From: PFJX01 sp040757575
Lineage (GTDB): Bacteria > Pseudomonadota > Gammaproteobacteria > Burkholderiales > Thiobacillaceae
Direction of reading: 5' to 3'
NCBI GenBank assembly: GCA_040757575.1
Contig: JBFLXA010000014.1
Location: 1-64,000 of the forward strand
Length of the DNA: 64,000 nt
Part shown: in pieces, positions 34,565-42,413 of the stretch
How the letters are laid out: each line of letters opens with the position of its first letter
Position numbering within the stretch: the first letter of the stretch is position 1
The notes under the pieces: generated by a model
Database searches by the model: none
Told to the model about the DNA's origin: nothing
Seen by the model: only the letters and a program-made list of their open reading frames with translations
Made by a program: the position numbers and the translations under genes

Positions 34565-36975
34565 ACCCCGCCTGGACCCGGCGACGGATGGCTCCCTGGC
34601 TGCTGGCCTGCCTGCTGGTGGTTCTGCTGGGAGGGCTGCTGGGCAGCTCCGTCACCTGGGCCCAGGTGGTACGGGTGGGCGTGCTGTCCTTCCGTTCCCT
34701 GGAACAGACCCAGGCCCAGTGGGCTCCCACCATGGCCTATCTGGAAACCCGAGTGCCGGGCTACCAGTTCCAACTCGTGCCCCTGTTCTACCCGGACCTG
34801 GACCTGGCCGTGGCCCAGTCCGAACTGGAGTTCGTCTTTACCAACCCTGAACATTTCGTGCTTCTGCGCTCCCGGCACGGCCTTGCCGCCATGGCCACCC
34901 TAATGGCCCTGGCAGAAGGCCGGCCGGTCAACAGCTTCGGGGGCGTGGTCGTGGTGCAGGCCGGACGAGGCGACCTGAACCGCCTGACGGACCTGCGGAA
35001 CAAGGTGGTTGCCGCTCCCAGCCCCCAATCCCTGGGGGGCTACCTGATGCAACGCTGGGCCCTGCACCAGGCCGGGCTGGAAGACGCGGACCTGAAGGAA
35101 ATCCGCTTCCTGGGCATGCCCCATGACAAGTCCGTAGAAGCCGTATTGCAGGGCAAGGCCGATGCCGGCTTCGTGCGCACCGGCGTCCTGGAAGCCATGG
35201 CCCGGGAGGGCGCCCTGGCCATGCATGAAATCAAGGTACTCAACCTGCAACCCGGAAGCCGCTTCCCCCAGTTGTTGTCTACAGAGCTCTATCCGGAATG
35301 GCCATTTGCCGCCATGAAAAGCGTGCCGAAGCCCTTACAGAAACAGGTGGCCCTCGCTCTGCTCTCCGTCCCTCCCGACTCTGACGCAGCCCGGCAGGGG
35401 AAATACCATGGTTTCGCGCCCCCAGGTGATTACAGCCCCATCGAGGCCATCATGCTCCGCCTGCGAGTGCATCCGGATCGTCTGACCCATTTCGAATTGA
35501 AGGACATCATCGAGAAGTACGCCGTCTGGATCGCCGGATCCCTGGCGGCCGTCCTGCTACTGGCCCTGGTGGTCACGGTGCGGCTCTATATGGCCCACCG
35601 GCGGGTCAAGCAGGCCAATGCGCAAATCCACACCCTGGCCTTCTACGATCCCCTCACCCGGCTCCCCAACCGGCGGCTGCTGCTGGACCGCTTGCATCAT
35701 GCCCTCACTGCCAGCACCCGCAGCCTGAACTATGGCGCCCTGCTGTTCATCGACCTGGACGATTTCAAGACCCTGAACGATAGCCTGGGCCACGACAAAG
35801 GGGACATGCTCCTGCAGGAAGCAGCCCGACGCCTGGAAACCTGCGTGCGCAAGGGTGATACCGTGGCACGCCTGGGCGGCGACGAATTCGTCATCATGCT
35901 TGCCAATCTGAACCCCAATGAATCCCAGGCGGCCACACTCGCCCAGGCAGTGGCCGACAAGATCAAGGCCGGCAACCGCATACCCTACACGCTCGACGGC
36001 CATGAGCGCGTCCTGACCGTAAGCATCGGCGTCACCCTGTTCAGCGACAAGTCCGCCTCTGTAGACGAACTCCTCAAGCAGGCGGACATGGCCATGTACC
36101 GGGCCAAATACGCCGGCCGGGACAGCGTGTTTTTCTTCGACCCGGCCATGCAAGCGGCCCTCGAGGCCCGTACGGCCCTGGAAACGGAACTGCGCCAGGC
36201 CATACAAGCGGCTCAGTTCGCCCTCTTTTACCAGCTCCAGACCAGCCCCGAAGGACGCCCCCTGGGCCTGGAAGCCCTGTTGCGCTGGAACCATCCCACC
36301 CGGGGCTGGTTGCTGCCGGAACACTTCCTGCCCCTGGCGGAAGAAACGGGCCTGATCCACCCCATCGGTAACTGGGTACTGCGCCAGGCCTGTGACCAGG
36401 CCGATACCTGGCGCAGCCATCCCCGCCTGGCCGGCCTGGCCATGGCAGTCAATGTGAGCCCCCGCCAGTTCCGCCATCCGGCTTTCCAACCGGATCTGGA
36501 AGCCCTGCTGACCAGCGGCTGCATCCGCGCCCGGCAGCTCAAGCTGGAATTGTCCGAAGACCTGTTCCGGGAAAGCCCACAGGAGAGCATCCAGAAGATG
36601 GAAGCCCTGCGCAAGCTGGGGGTGCGTTTCTCTCTGGACAATTTCGGCGTGGGCTGCGTCTCCCTGGGCCACCTGAAACGGCTACCCCTGGAGGAAATCA
36701 AGATCCATCCCTCCTTCGTCCGCGGCATGCTCACCGACGCCAACGACGCCGCCCTGGCCCAAACCCTCATCGCCCTGGGCAAAACCCTGGGCCTGGACGT
36801 GGTGGCCGAAGGCGTGGAATCGGAAGCCCAGAAGAATTTCCTCATCCAGCAGGGATGCAGCCGCTTCCAGGGCTATCTGTTCGGAGAACCCCTATCCGCC
36901 CATGACTTGGAGCGTCGGATCAGCCTGTACCCGGATGACCTGGAAGCCTGGATGGACAGGCCATCGGCCACCTAG
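34561..36975 (+). CDS. PhnD-like sensor, GGDEF and degenerate EAL domain protein
   Basis: Membrane c-di-GMP signalling protein. A signal/anchor segment (~10-35) leads to a periplasmic PhnD-like binding domain (~38-310; VRVGVLSFRSLEQTQAQWAP, EFVFTNPEHFVLLRS). One membrane helix follows (~320-345, VWIAGSLAAVLLLALVVTV). The GGDEF domain has an intact active site RLGGDEFVIML (~439). The EAL domain keeps GLEALLRW (~569), NVSPRQF and FQGYLFGEPL, but the usual DDFGTGYSS is LDNFGVGCVS and KID is KIH, so a metal ligand Asp is Asn. It is probably a cyclase with a weak or binding-only EAL. The start overlaps the PilZ-like gene. Confidence 0.9.
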   Translation: MNPAWTRRRMAPWLLACLLVVLLGGLLGSSVTWAQVVRVGVLSFRSLEQTQAQWAPTMAYLETRVPGYQFQLVPLFYPDLDLAVAQSELEFVFTNPEHFVLLRSRHGLAAMATLMALAEGRPVNSFGGVVVVQAGRGDLNRLTDLRNKVVAAPSPQSLGGYLMQRWALHQAGLEDADLKEIRFLGMPHDKSVEAVLQGKADAGFVRTGVLEAMAREGALAMHEIKVLNLQPGSRFPQLLSTELYPEWPFAAMKSVPKPLQKQVALALLSVPPDSDAARQGKYHGFAPPGDYSPIEAIMLRLRVHPDRLTHFELKDIIEKYAVWIAGSLAAVLLLALVVTVRLYMAHRRVKQANAQIHTLAFYDPLTRLPNRRLLLDRLHHALTASTRSLNYGALLFIDLDDFKTLNDSLGHDKGDMLLQEAARRLETCVRKGDTVARLGGDEFVIMLANLNPNESQAATLAQAVADKIKAGNRIPYTLDGHERVLTVSIGVTLFSDKSASVDELLKQADMAMYRAKYAGRDSVFFFDPAMQAALEARTALETELRQAIQAAQFALFYQLQTSPEGRPLGLEALLRWNHPTRGWLLPEHFLPLAEETGLIHPIGNWVLRQACDQADTWRSHPRLAGLAMAVNVSPRQFRHPAFQPDLEALLTSGCIRARQLKLELSEDLFRESPQESIQKMEALRKLGVRFSLDNFGVGCVSLGHLKRLPLEEIKIHPSFVRGMLTDANDAALAQTLIALGKTLGLDVVAEGVESEAQKNFLIQQGCSRFQGYLFGEPLSAHDLERRISLYPDDLEAWMDRPSAT

Positions 36976-37003
36976 TGTGGGGCACCTTGGAACCTCCAGG
37001 ATA

Positions 37004-37031
37004 CGTCGTCCTCGCGCAGGCGGGGACCCAG
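37004..37031. repeat. Half REP-like unit
   Basis: CGTCGTCCTCGCGCAGGCGGGGACCCAG matches one arm of the REP-like units at 5454-5520 and 5591-5657. It lies in the 368-bp gap after the GGDEF-EAL gene. The complementary second arm is missing. Confidence 0.55.
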
Positions 37032-37046
37032 TAAATCCAACGATCA

Positions 37047-37158
37047 GGGTGCTCCTCGAAAACCCCGCACTTCGTCAAGCTCAGTGCGAACGGTGTCATA
37101 TTAATCATAGAGTTCCGTTCGTGATGAGCTTGTCGAACCACATTTTACGAGGTGTCCC
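37047..37158. mobile_element. MITE-like element, left flank of the Rhs island
   Basis: A non-coding 112-bp element. The left end GGGTGCTCCTCGAAAACCCC and right end TTTTACGAGGTGTCCC are imperfect inverted repeats of the same family as 5573-5682. The core is AACCCCGCACTTCG..AAGCTCAGTGCGAACGG and GTTCCGTTCGTGATGAGCTTGTCGAACCA, two palindromic arms. The same core recurs at 47102-47234 on the other side of the Rhs array. Confidence 0.6.
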
Positions 37159-37287
37159 ATGGTCCCACCTGTGCGGGCATGACAGCTATTTAAAGGTGAC
37201 TTCGTACTGCTTTAGTCAAACCTCAAATTGCTCGCTGATTGACACAGTTAGCCGATCTGATTTACGCCCACACCGGGCGATTCGAGT

Positions 37288-37318
37288 AGGGTGTCTCCAG
37301 CCCCAGCGAGGACACCCT
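37288..37318. other. Strong hairpin in the gap before the antitoxin gene
   Basis: AGGGTGTC (37288-37295) and GACACCCT (37311-37318) form an 8-bp stem with a 15-nt loop. No T-run follows. The remaining part of this gap (37159-37287) shows no gene or clear signal to me. The hairpin lies 26 nt before the antitoxin start and could be its operator or a processed leader. Confidence 0.4.
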
Positions 37319-37343
37319 CAAATGCTTTGCTGACCCTCTGGGG

Positions 37344-37634
37344 GTGCCCAACGATTACCTCCCGGGTGGCGCCACCGATGCGGCGGCCAAGGCCTGGAGC
37401 ACAGATCGGGAGTTGTTCAAGCAGATCCAGGAGGTGGAGGATTTCATCGAGTTCCTGACCGGCAAGGCCAGGCGTCGCGCGGCCCTGGATCGGCTGCTGG
37501 CCATCGCCCCGGCGCTGGAAGTGGCGGGGGCCGAGCCGATCACGGAAGAAGAGGTCGCTACCGAGATCAATGCGGCCCGCGCGGAGCGCCGGGCGCGGCA
37601 GTCAACCAAGGTGCCGGGTGCGGATCATCCTTGA
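37344..37634 (+). CDS. Putative antitoxin of a PIN-domain toxin-antitoxin pair
   Basis: A 96-aa protein with a GTG start at 37344. The C-terminal half (FLTGKARRRAALDRLLAIAP, then EEEVATEINAARAERRARQS) has the helical, Glu/Arg-rich end common in antitoxins that pair with PIN nucleases. The N-terminal DNA-binding part is short or altered (PNDYLPGGATDAAAKAW). It overlaps the PIN gene by 17 nt, the usual arrangement. Since the toxin is truncated, this antitoxin may be a leftover. Confidence 0.55.
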   Translation: MPNDYLPGGATDAAAKAWSTDRELFKQIQEVEDFIEFLTGKARRRAALDRLLAIAPALEVAGAEPITEEEVATEINAARAERRARQSTKVPGADHP

Positions 37635-37884
37635 TACCAACGTGGCGGTGTCGGCGCTGCCCTGGCAGGGCACGGCCCACCAGCTCTTGCAGGCCATCCG
37701 CCAGCGGCAAGGCGCCCAACTCTTCAGCAGCACGGCACTGTTGGCGGAGTTGCTCGATGTGCTTTCCAGGCCGTTCGCGGTGAAGCGCCTGGCCCTGATC
37801 GGCAAGACCGCCCGGGAGGTGTTGGCCGATTACCTGGAGGCGGTGGAACTGGTGGAGCCCACATCTCCTGAAGCGCTTGCGTGA
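37618..37884 (+). pseudogene. Truncated PIN-domain toxin (VapC-like)
   Basis: Starts at the GTG at 37618 with RIILDTNVAVSALPW, the first acidic residue of the PIN active site. It continues with LLQAIRQRQGAQLFSSTALLAELLDVLSRP, holding the conserved Glu, and KTAREVLADYLEAVELVEP. Full PIN proteins continue about 45-50 residues more with the DPDD and final Asp residues. Here the frame ends at residue 88 in SPEALA, at the point where the convergent Rhs immunity gene begins to read antisense. The catalytic site is incomplete, so it is probably inactive. Confidence 0.75.
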
Positions 37885-38311
37885 CCGCAAGCCCAATCCC
37901 TCGACAGACCTTGCTGCTGGCCTTGAGGCAACCAGGTTTCTTGAGGTTGTCGCGAATCCGCTGGAGATCCTGGGGGTCTGCGGTTGCGTCTATGTGCCGG
38001 TAAACGAAGCGGAGGAAGGATGGGTCTTTCTTGGCAAGTTTCCCTAGGCCCCCTAGAGAGGTCCAATGATCCACGAGGATCCTGACCACACTCTCAGTAA
38101 ATCCTTCAGCTATGGCGCCATCGTCACAGGGAAGGAAACGCCCGTAAGCTGCATGAAGTGCCTCCCAGTCCCTAGGTGTTGAAGCAACATCAAGCGCTTC
38201 TTTCTCCAGAGCCATCGGGCAATCAGCCACTTTGCCGACTCCATCACCCCAGGCAGCAATGCTGCTAGTCAGGAGCAGGGTTAGCAGGAGAACGCTCAGA
38301 CACGGCCGCAT
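37724..38311 (-). CDS. Candidate periplasmic immunity protein for Rhs tip 4
   Basis: Starts at 38311 with ATG overlapping the stop of the upstream Rhs frame as TGATG, a translational-coupling arrangement. The N-terminus MRPCLSVLLLTLLLTSSIAAWG is a signal peptide, so the product should act in the periplasm. The body (CPMALEKEALDVASTPRDWE, FTESVVRILVDHWTSLGGLG, KKPGCLKASSKVCRG) is helical with several Cys. No family is recognised. The last ~47 codons (after about 37866) are antisense to the PIN gene and look like read-through after a fusion, so the native protein was probably about 150 aa plus a lost tail. Confidence 0.65.
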   Translation of the reverse strand: MRPCLSVLLLTLLLTSSIAAWGDGVGKVADCPMALEKEALDVASTPRDWEALHAAYGRFLPCDDGAIAEGFTESVVRILVDHWTSLGGLGKLAKKDPSFLRFVYRHIDATADPQDLQRIRDNLKKPGCLKASSKVCRGIGLAVTQALQEMWAPPVPPPPGNRPTPPGRSCRSGPGASPRTAWKAHRATPPTVPCC

Positions 38312-39445
38312 CAGTGCACCATGATGTCTGTGATAGGCGTTTGCCCGTGCAGGCGATTCAGGACGTCCATACAGGGGTCTGTCGTTCGGGCACAGCCTTC
38401 TGTTCTCGATTCCGGACCACGTCTGCCTGAGTGAACCCCCACCCCAGACCTGCCTGGCACATCGAACACGAATATCCCATGTGATCCGTAAGGCCCCGTC
38501 GGCCCACTCTCCAAATGCCGGTTGTAATGGCTGTACGGAAAGAAACCCATTGGCCACGGCCCACGGCTTGCGCGTGTGGTGTTGTTGCCGGCTTGACAGG
38601 CAAACATGTATTCGCCGAAGTCATCGTAGACGTACAGACTTCCCGTCTCGCGGACGAATTCCAAACCAATCAAGCCACTCGGATCAATCCTCGAAACCGG
38701 ATTCCCACCCACGTAGCTGTACAAATTCAAGCCCCCCGCCAACCCAATCGGGTCCCCCTGCGTATACCGCCCCGTTCTCGGTTCATACCCATCCCTGTAG
38801 TAGTTGTAGTGCATGCCGCTTTCGGCATCGTACACCTGCCCCGGGAACCGGGGGTTGTATACAAACCTGCCCAGGCCGCTGGGGTTTTCGTCCGGCTGGC
38901 CTACCCCAAAGGGGTCGGCGTTGTCCCAGCGCCAGCGGGGGCGGTTTTGGGGGTCCAGGATGGCTCGGGGGGTGTGCAGGTGGTCGGCATGGATGTAGTG
39001 GAGTTGGCCTTGCTTCACTACGCCTACGGGTAGGTCGTCCAGCCAGATGGTGTCTTGGCTAGCTACGTTGCCTATGTCCCGTTCGCTTAGCAGGCGGCCG
39101 GTTTCGTCGTAGGCGTAAAAGATGACGCCGGCCGCATCGCCGCCCTTCATGAAGCGCTGGCCCAGGCCGTCGTAGGTGTAGCCCATGGCCTTGACGGTAA
39201 GGACGTCGCCCGATTTTTTGCCCTGGCTCATGCCGCCCAGTCGTCCCAGGTCGTCGTAGCGGTAGAGCAGGTCCGGGCCATCGCTGGTGATGTTGCCTGC
39301 TGCGTCGTATTGGTAAAAATAATCGTGTCCGACCCCATTTCCGCGCCAGGTTGTCCAACCCATCCCGGGTGTAGGCGGTGGTGAGGCCCTTGGGGTCGGT
39401 GACCTGGGATGGCGCGATACCGAGCATGGGTGATATACCGCGCAA
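38311..39445 (-). pseudogene. Orphan Rhs core fragment with L,D-transpeptidase-like toxin tip (tip 4)
   Basis: A headless Rhs cassette. A short piece in one frame (VTDPKGLTTAYTRDGL, ~39406-39340) shifts near 39330 into the main frame (QYDAAGNITSDG... to RYTQGDPIGLAGGLNLYSY). There is no signal peptide or N-terminal Rhs shell. After DPSGL comes a 119-aa tip (38311-38670) with GPWPMGFFPYSHYNRH, YGSHGIFVFDVPG, GVGVHSG and RTEGCARTTD. The His and Cys are 13 residues apart and fit the HxG...S/TxGC(I/A)R site of YkuD/Tlde1-type enzymes. It would attack peptidoglycan precursors or crosslinks. It is probably silent unless recombined behind the full-length gene. Confidence 0.75.
38733..39316 (-). repeat. 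Rhs core repeat, copy A
   Basis: Nearly identical to the 3' parts of copies B and C. Runs of over 100 bases match, such as the stretch encoding RYTQGDPIGLAGG through DLPVGVVKQGQLHYIHADHL. It is shorter than B and C and diverges beyond ~39316. Confidence 0.9.
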
Positions 39446-39455
39446 TTCCCTTCGG

Positions 39456-39974
39456 TTATTGCGCTATACGCGGGTTTGGTGGTTGGGGAGAACCGCTTGC
39501 ATACCACTCCCGCCATTTACCAATCATCTCCTGCCGGACTTTCTCGTCTTTCTCTGTATATGTTTCGACAAATTTCTTGTCGTAACCGCTACCAACACCA
39601 GTAATCACGTAGAGGATTTCTGCGGTTGGTAATGTGTCCTTAATGAATATTTGCTCATCGATAACTCGAATCAATACTGGCACTGAACGGACGTCAGTAA
39701 TACCTCTATTTGCCAGATTGTAAAGATGTGAAATCGAAGAATTTATCTTTCCATAGTTAAAAACGCTGTATCTCTTTTTCAAAGAGTCATCGAGTACATC
39801 AAGAAAAATCGGAATGGCTTTAGCTCCCCGTAGGCTAACGATTGATGCGTATCTATTAAACTCTGCCATGTCGTCTGCACGAAGTAAGTCTTCTGTAGTC
39901 ACGCTTGAAATGTAAACCCAGGCTGAAATAGCTAGGGCAGCCAAACCTCCAGCGATTGCAATAATTAGCTTCAT
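39456..39974 (-). CDS. Candidate immunity protein for Rhs tip 3
   Basis: I use the ATG at 39974 (MKLIIAIAGGLAALAISAWVYIS), which gives a membrane anchor or signal peptide and 172 aa. The longer frame from 40127 would run through the tip. The gene begins 13 nt after the stop of the tip-3 frame, the position of an Rhs immunity gene. The body is mostly helical (AEFNRYASIVSLRGAKAIPI, LYNLANRGITDVRSVPVLIR, AEILYVITGVGSGYD), and looks like HEAT-type helices in the middle. It is A/T-richer than the chromosome around the island, as is common for such genes. No family is recognised. Confidence 0.55.
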   Translation of the reverse strand: MKLIIAIAGGLAALAISAWVYISSVTTEDLLRADDMAEFNRYASIVSLRGAKAIPIFLDVLDDSLKKRYSVFNYGKINSSISHLYNLANRGITDVRSVPVLIRVIDEQIFIKDTLPTAEILYVITGVGSGYDKKFVETYTEKDEKVRQEMIGKWREWYASGSPQPPNPRIAQ

Positions 39975-39987
39975 TAGGATATCCGCC

Positions 39988-40314
39988 TTATTTCTGGGGT
40001 GTAACCGTAATGTATCTGCCGCCAGGGTCCGGAACCATGTATATGGGACCCCGGTAATTGCCAGGTACGATCCGTGGAAGTCCTTGCCCAGGTTTCCCGT
40101 TTCGGACACCAGAGAATTGCGCGCCAACTGTTGACGCGAGAACGTTACGTTGCAGATGATTCGCCATCAATTGTGCAAGAGAGTTGCTGCCACCTTTCGC
40201 CGCCTTGCAACCCCTAAGATCAATAGCTGCGCCCGACTTGAACCAGTTCGGGTCTATCGACTGCATTTGAGCAATGGGTTCTGATTCGCATACCCATAGA
40301 GATTCAAGCCCCTC
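39988..40314 (-). pseudogene. Orphan Rhs toxin tip 3, frameshifted from a short core remnant
   Basis: The remnant of the Rhs core end, GLNLYGYANQNP, is readable from about 40314 but then runs into a stop. The tip is in the neighbouring frame, joining at NP|IAQMQSIDPN, so a one-base deletion fits. The tip (~92 aa from Met at 40266) contains SGAAIDLRGCKAAKGGSNSL, AQLMANHL and NVLASTVGAQFSG, and ends YMVPDPGGRYITVTPQK. The I-L-x-G-C...A pattern recalls tips of other Rhs proteins and the Cys strand of CHAT/C80-like folds (weak inference). A candidate immunity gene follows. Confidence 0.6.
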
Positions 40315-40316
40315 CT

Positions 40317-40532
40317 CTATCGTTTTTTGCCGCGATAGCCGTTCCTTACAGTACGCTTTCTGCTCAAAAACTCCTTTGTGGCAAGGGCAAGAATCCCGAA
40401 AGTGGAGATACCGATTACCACGTAGCCCTCGTTTCCAGGAAAGAGCTCTCTAGTCACCATGATGGCGACCGCGAAGATCGCGAATACGCCTCCAACACGC
40501 AAGAAGTAGCTTGACCACGTTGGCTTACTCAT
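40317..40532 (-). CDS. Candidate membrane immunity protein for Rhs tip 2
   Basis: A 71-aa protein from the ATG at 40532 (MSKPTWSSYFLRVGG), starting 5 nt after the stop of the Rhs-2 frame. A GTG at 40547 overlapping that frame is an alternative. It has two hydrophobic segments (VGGVFAIFAVAIMVTREL and YVVIGISTFGILALATKEF) and a basic tail RKRTVRNGYRGKKR. The position and small membrane form suit an immunity protein against a toxin acting at the membrane or from the periplasm. No family is recognised. Confidence 0.55.
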   Translation of the reverse strand: MSKPTWSSYFLRVGGVFAIFAVAIMVTRELFPGNEGYVVIGISTFGILALATKEFLSRKRTVRNGYRGKKR

Positions 40533-40537
40533 AGAAC

Positions 40538-42097
40538 TCACTTGCACTCACACGGGTCGCCAATGCGGATGTGACGATCATCTGGGATCAGATTACCCAA
40601 AAGTTCCGCTCCTGCTTCGATGCCAGCCCATGAAGCACCTTCTTTCCAAGCAATACTGTTGTGTTTGTCTCCGCGCTGTGCGGTACGTCGAGCAGCACGG
40701 CCACCTGGGCGTAAGCCCTTAGCTCGCGCCCACTGCTTTTCGGCTTTCAGAGCAGAACTCAGCGCCGACAATTCGCTGAATGGGTTAACCGCTCCGGCTA
40801 GTGCCGAGATTGCGACTACATCCCACTTGATACAGCGGAACCTGCCACCGTTAGACATCAACTGAATCCCTATGTCTATCCCGGCGCCGACAAGTGCTCC
40901 CCCAATAGCAAATTCACCTGTGGGGTCCGTATACATCAGCGGATTCCCGTTCACATACGCATACAAATTCACCCCCCCCGCCAACCCAATCGGATCCCCC
41001 TGCGTATACCGCCCCGTTCTCGGTTCATACCCATCCCTGTAGTAGTTGTAGTGCAAGCCGCTTTCGGCATCGTACACCTGCCCCGGGAACCGGGGGTTGT
41101 ATACAAACCGGCCCAGGCCGCTGGGGTTTTCGTCCGGCTGGCCTACCCCAAAGGGGTCGGCGTTGTCCCAGCGCCAGCGGGGGCGGTTTTGGGGGTCCAG
41201 GATGGCTCGGGGGGTGTGCAGGTGGTCGGCATGGATGTAGTGGAGTTGGCCTTGCTTCACTACGCCTACGGGTAGGTCGTCCAGCCAGATGGTGTCTTGG
41301 CTAGCTACGTTGCCTATGTCCCGTTCGCTTAGCAGGCGGCCGGTTTCGTCGTAGGCGTAAAAGATGACGCCGGCTGCATTGCCGCCCTTCATGAAGCGCT
41401 GGCCCAGGCCGTCGTAGGTGTAGCCCATGGCTTTGGTGGTTATGGCATCGCCCGTTTGTTTCCTTTGGCTCATGCCGCGCAGTCGTCCCAGGTCGTCGTA
41501 GCTGTAGCTCAGGCCTTGGCCGTCGCTGGTGATGTTGCCTGCTGCGTCGTACTGGTAGGTCTTGGGTACCGGGCCAGCGACGCTTTGCAGGCGGTTGTTG
41601 CCGGTTTTGTAGCCGTAGGCGTAGGTGGTGCTGCCGCTGATGTGTTTGTTGCGGTTGCCGTTGTTGTCGTAGCGGTAGCCTTGGCTGCCTTGGTAGGTGG
41701 TGGTGCTGTAGAGCTGGTCTATGGCGTTGTAGTTGAAGGTTTGATCCAGGTTGGCCTGGCCGGGGTGGCGGTAGGCGGTGATGCGTCCGGCCCGGTCGTA
41801 GGCGAGGGTTCGGTTCAGGTTTGCTACCGGGTACTGCTTTATCCAGCCATTTTCCTCATAGCTGCGGGCGTAGGTCTGGCCGTTTCCCCAGGTCCAGGTC
41901 TGGGCGGGGCCGAAGGGGGCGTAGCCGATGTGGTCCAGTAGTATTTGGCCGTTGACGGTGATGCGGCTGATCCGGCCTTGGGTGTAGGCGTATTCCACCA
42001 GGGTGCCGCTGGGGTAGGTGAGCCGGGTGAGGCGGCCGGCGGGGTCGTGGGCGTAGGTGGTAACGCCTCGGTCCGGGCTGAATGTGGGGATTACCAT
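40538..42097 (-). CDS. Orphan Rhs core fragment with tip 2
   Basis: A 519-aa frame without signal peptide or N-terminal Rhs shell. It opens at a hybrid repeat (SPDRGVTTYAHDPAGRLTRL) and then follows the full-length Rhs protein almost exactly to RYTQGDPIGLAGGVNLYAY. After YTDPTG comes a different 124-aa tip (40538-40912). It begins with a hydrophobic stretch (AIGGALVGAGIDIGIQLM) and continues AVNPFSELSALSSALKAEKQ, RPGGRAARRTAQRGDKHNSI and ends CECK. The toxin family is not recognised. The cassette is probably silent but could replace tip 1 by recombination. A candidate immunity gene follows at once. Confidence 0.75.
   Translation of the reverse strand: MVIPTFSPDRGVTTYAHDPAGRLTRLTYPSGTLVEYAYTQGRISRITVNGQILLDHIGYAPFGPAQTWTWGNGQTYARSYEENGWIKQYPVANLNRTLAYDRAGRITAYRHPGQANLDQTFNYNAIDQLYSTTTYQGSQGYRYDNNGNRNKHISGSTTYAYGYKTGNNRLQSVAGPVPKTYQYDAAGNITSDGQGLSYSYDDLGRLRGMSQRKQTGDAITTKAMGYTYDGLGQRFMKGGNAAGVIFYAYDETGRLLSERDIGNVASQDTIWLDDLPVGVVKQGQLHYIHADHLHTPRAILDPQNRPRWRWDNADPFGVGQPDENPSGLGRFVYNPRFPGQVYDAESGLHYNYYRDGYEPRTGRYTQGDPIGLAGGVNLYAYVNGNPLMYTDPTGEFAIGGALVGAGIDIGIQLMSNGGRFRCIKWDVVAISALAGAVNPFSELSALSSALKAEKQWARAKGLRPGGRAARRTAQRGDKHNSIAWKEGASWAGIEAGAELLGNLIPDDRHIRIGDPCECK
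40975..42060 (-). repeat. Rhs core repeat, copy B
   Basis: About 1.08 kb nearly identical in DNA to copy C (42905-43990) from the IGLAGG codons to the PAGRLTRLTYPSGTL codons. Only scattered differences are visible by eye. Beyond 42060 it joins a sequence matching another YD repeat of the full-length gene (SPDRG.TTY), evidence of a recombination join. Confidence 0.9.
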
Positions 42098-42146
42098 GGC
42101 CGAAAACGGGAACGTGTTGGGCTTGTCAGCCCAACCTACCGCGCTC

Positions 42147-42413
42147 TTATCGCTTGTGATGTTTGCCGCCGAGAGAACTCCCGCATGAGTAGCACTTCAC
42201 CGATGGCAAACGTAAATCGAAGATGGAAATCCCACGAAAGATTTGGTGCCGACCACAAACGGGGCACCGAAGCGAATATGCGTAGAAAAGCATGGCGACG
42301 AACCAAATCAGGTTCGGATAAAACAGCCACTCATAGCCAAGCCTGTACGCCAAAATCAGAACGACTTGCCCCACTATAAAAAGAAGTATCAATGTTCTCG
42401 ATGACATATTCAT
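42147..42413 (-). CDS. Candidate membrane immunity protein with zinc ribbon for Rhs tip 1
   Basis: An 88-aa protein. The ATG at 42413 overlaps the Rhs-1 stop as ATGA, so translation is probably coupled. Two hydrophobic segments (LILLFIVGQVVLILAY and YPNLIWFVAMLFYAYSL) are followed by CPVCGRHQIF and CYSCGSS, a four-Cys zinc ribbon, and a basic tail. It is the expected place for the immunity gene of the full-length Rhs toxin. No known family is claimed. It is richer in A/T than the neighbouring chromosome. Confidence 0.6.
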   Translation of the reverse strand: MNMSSRTLILLFIVGQVVLILAYRLGYEWLFYPNLIWFVAMLFYAYSLRCPVCGRHQIFRGISIFDLRLPSVKCYSCGSSLGGKHHKR

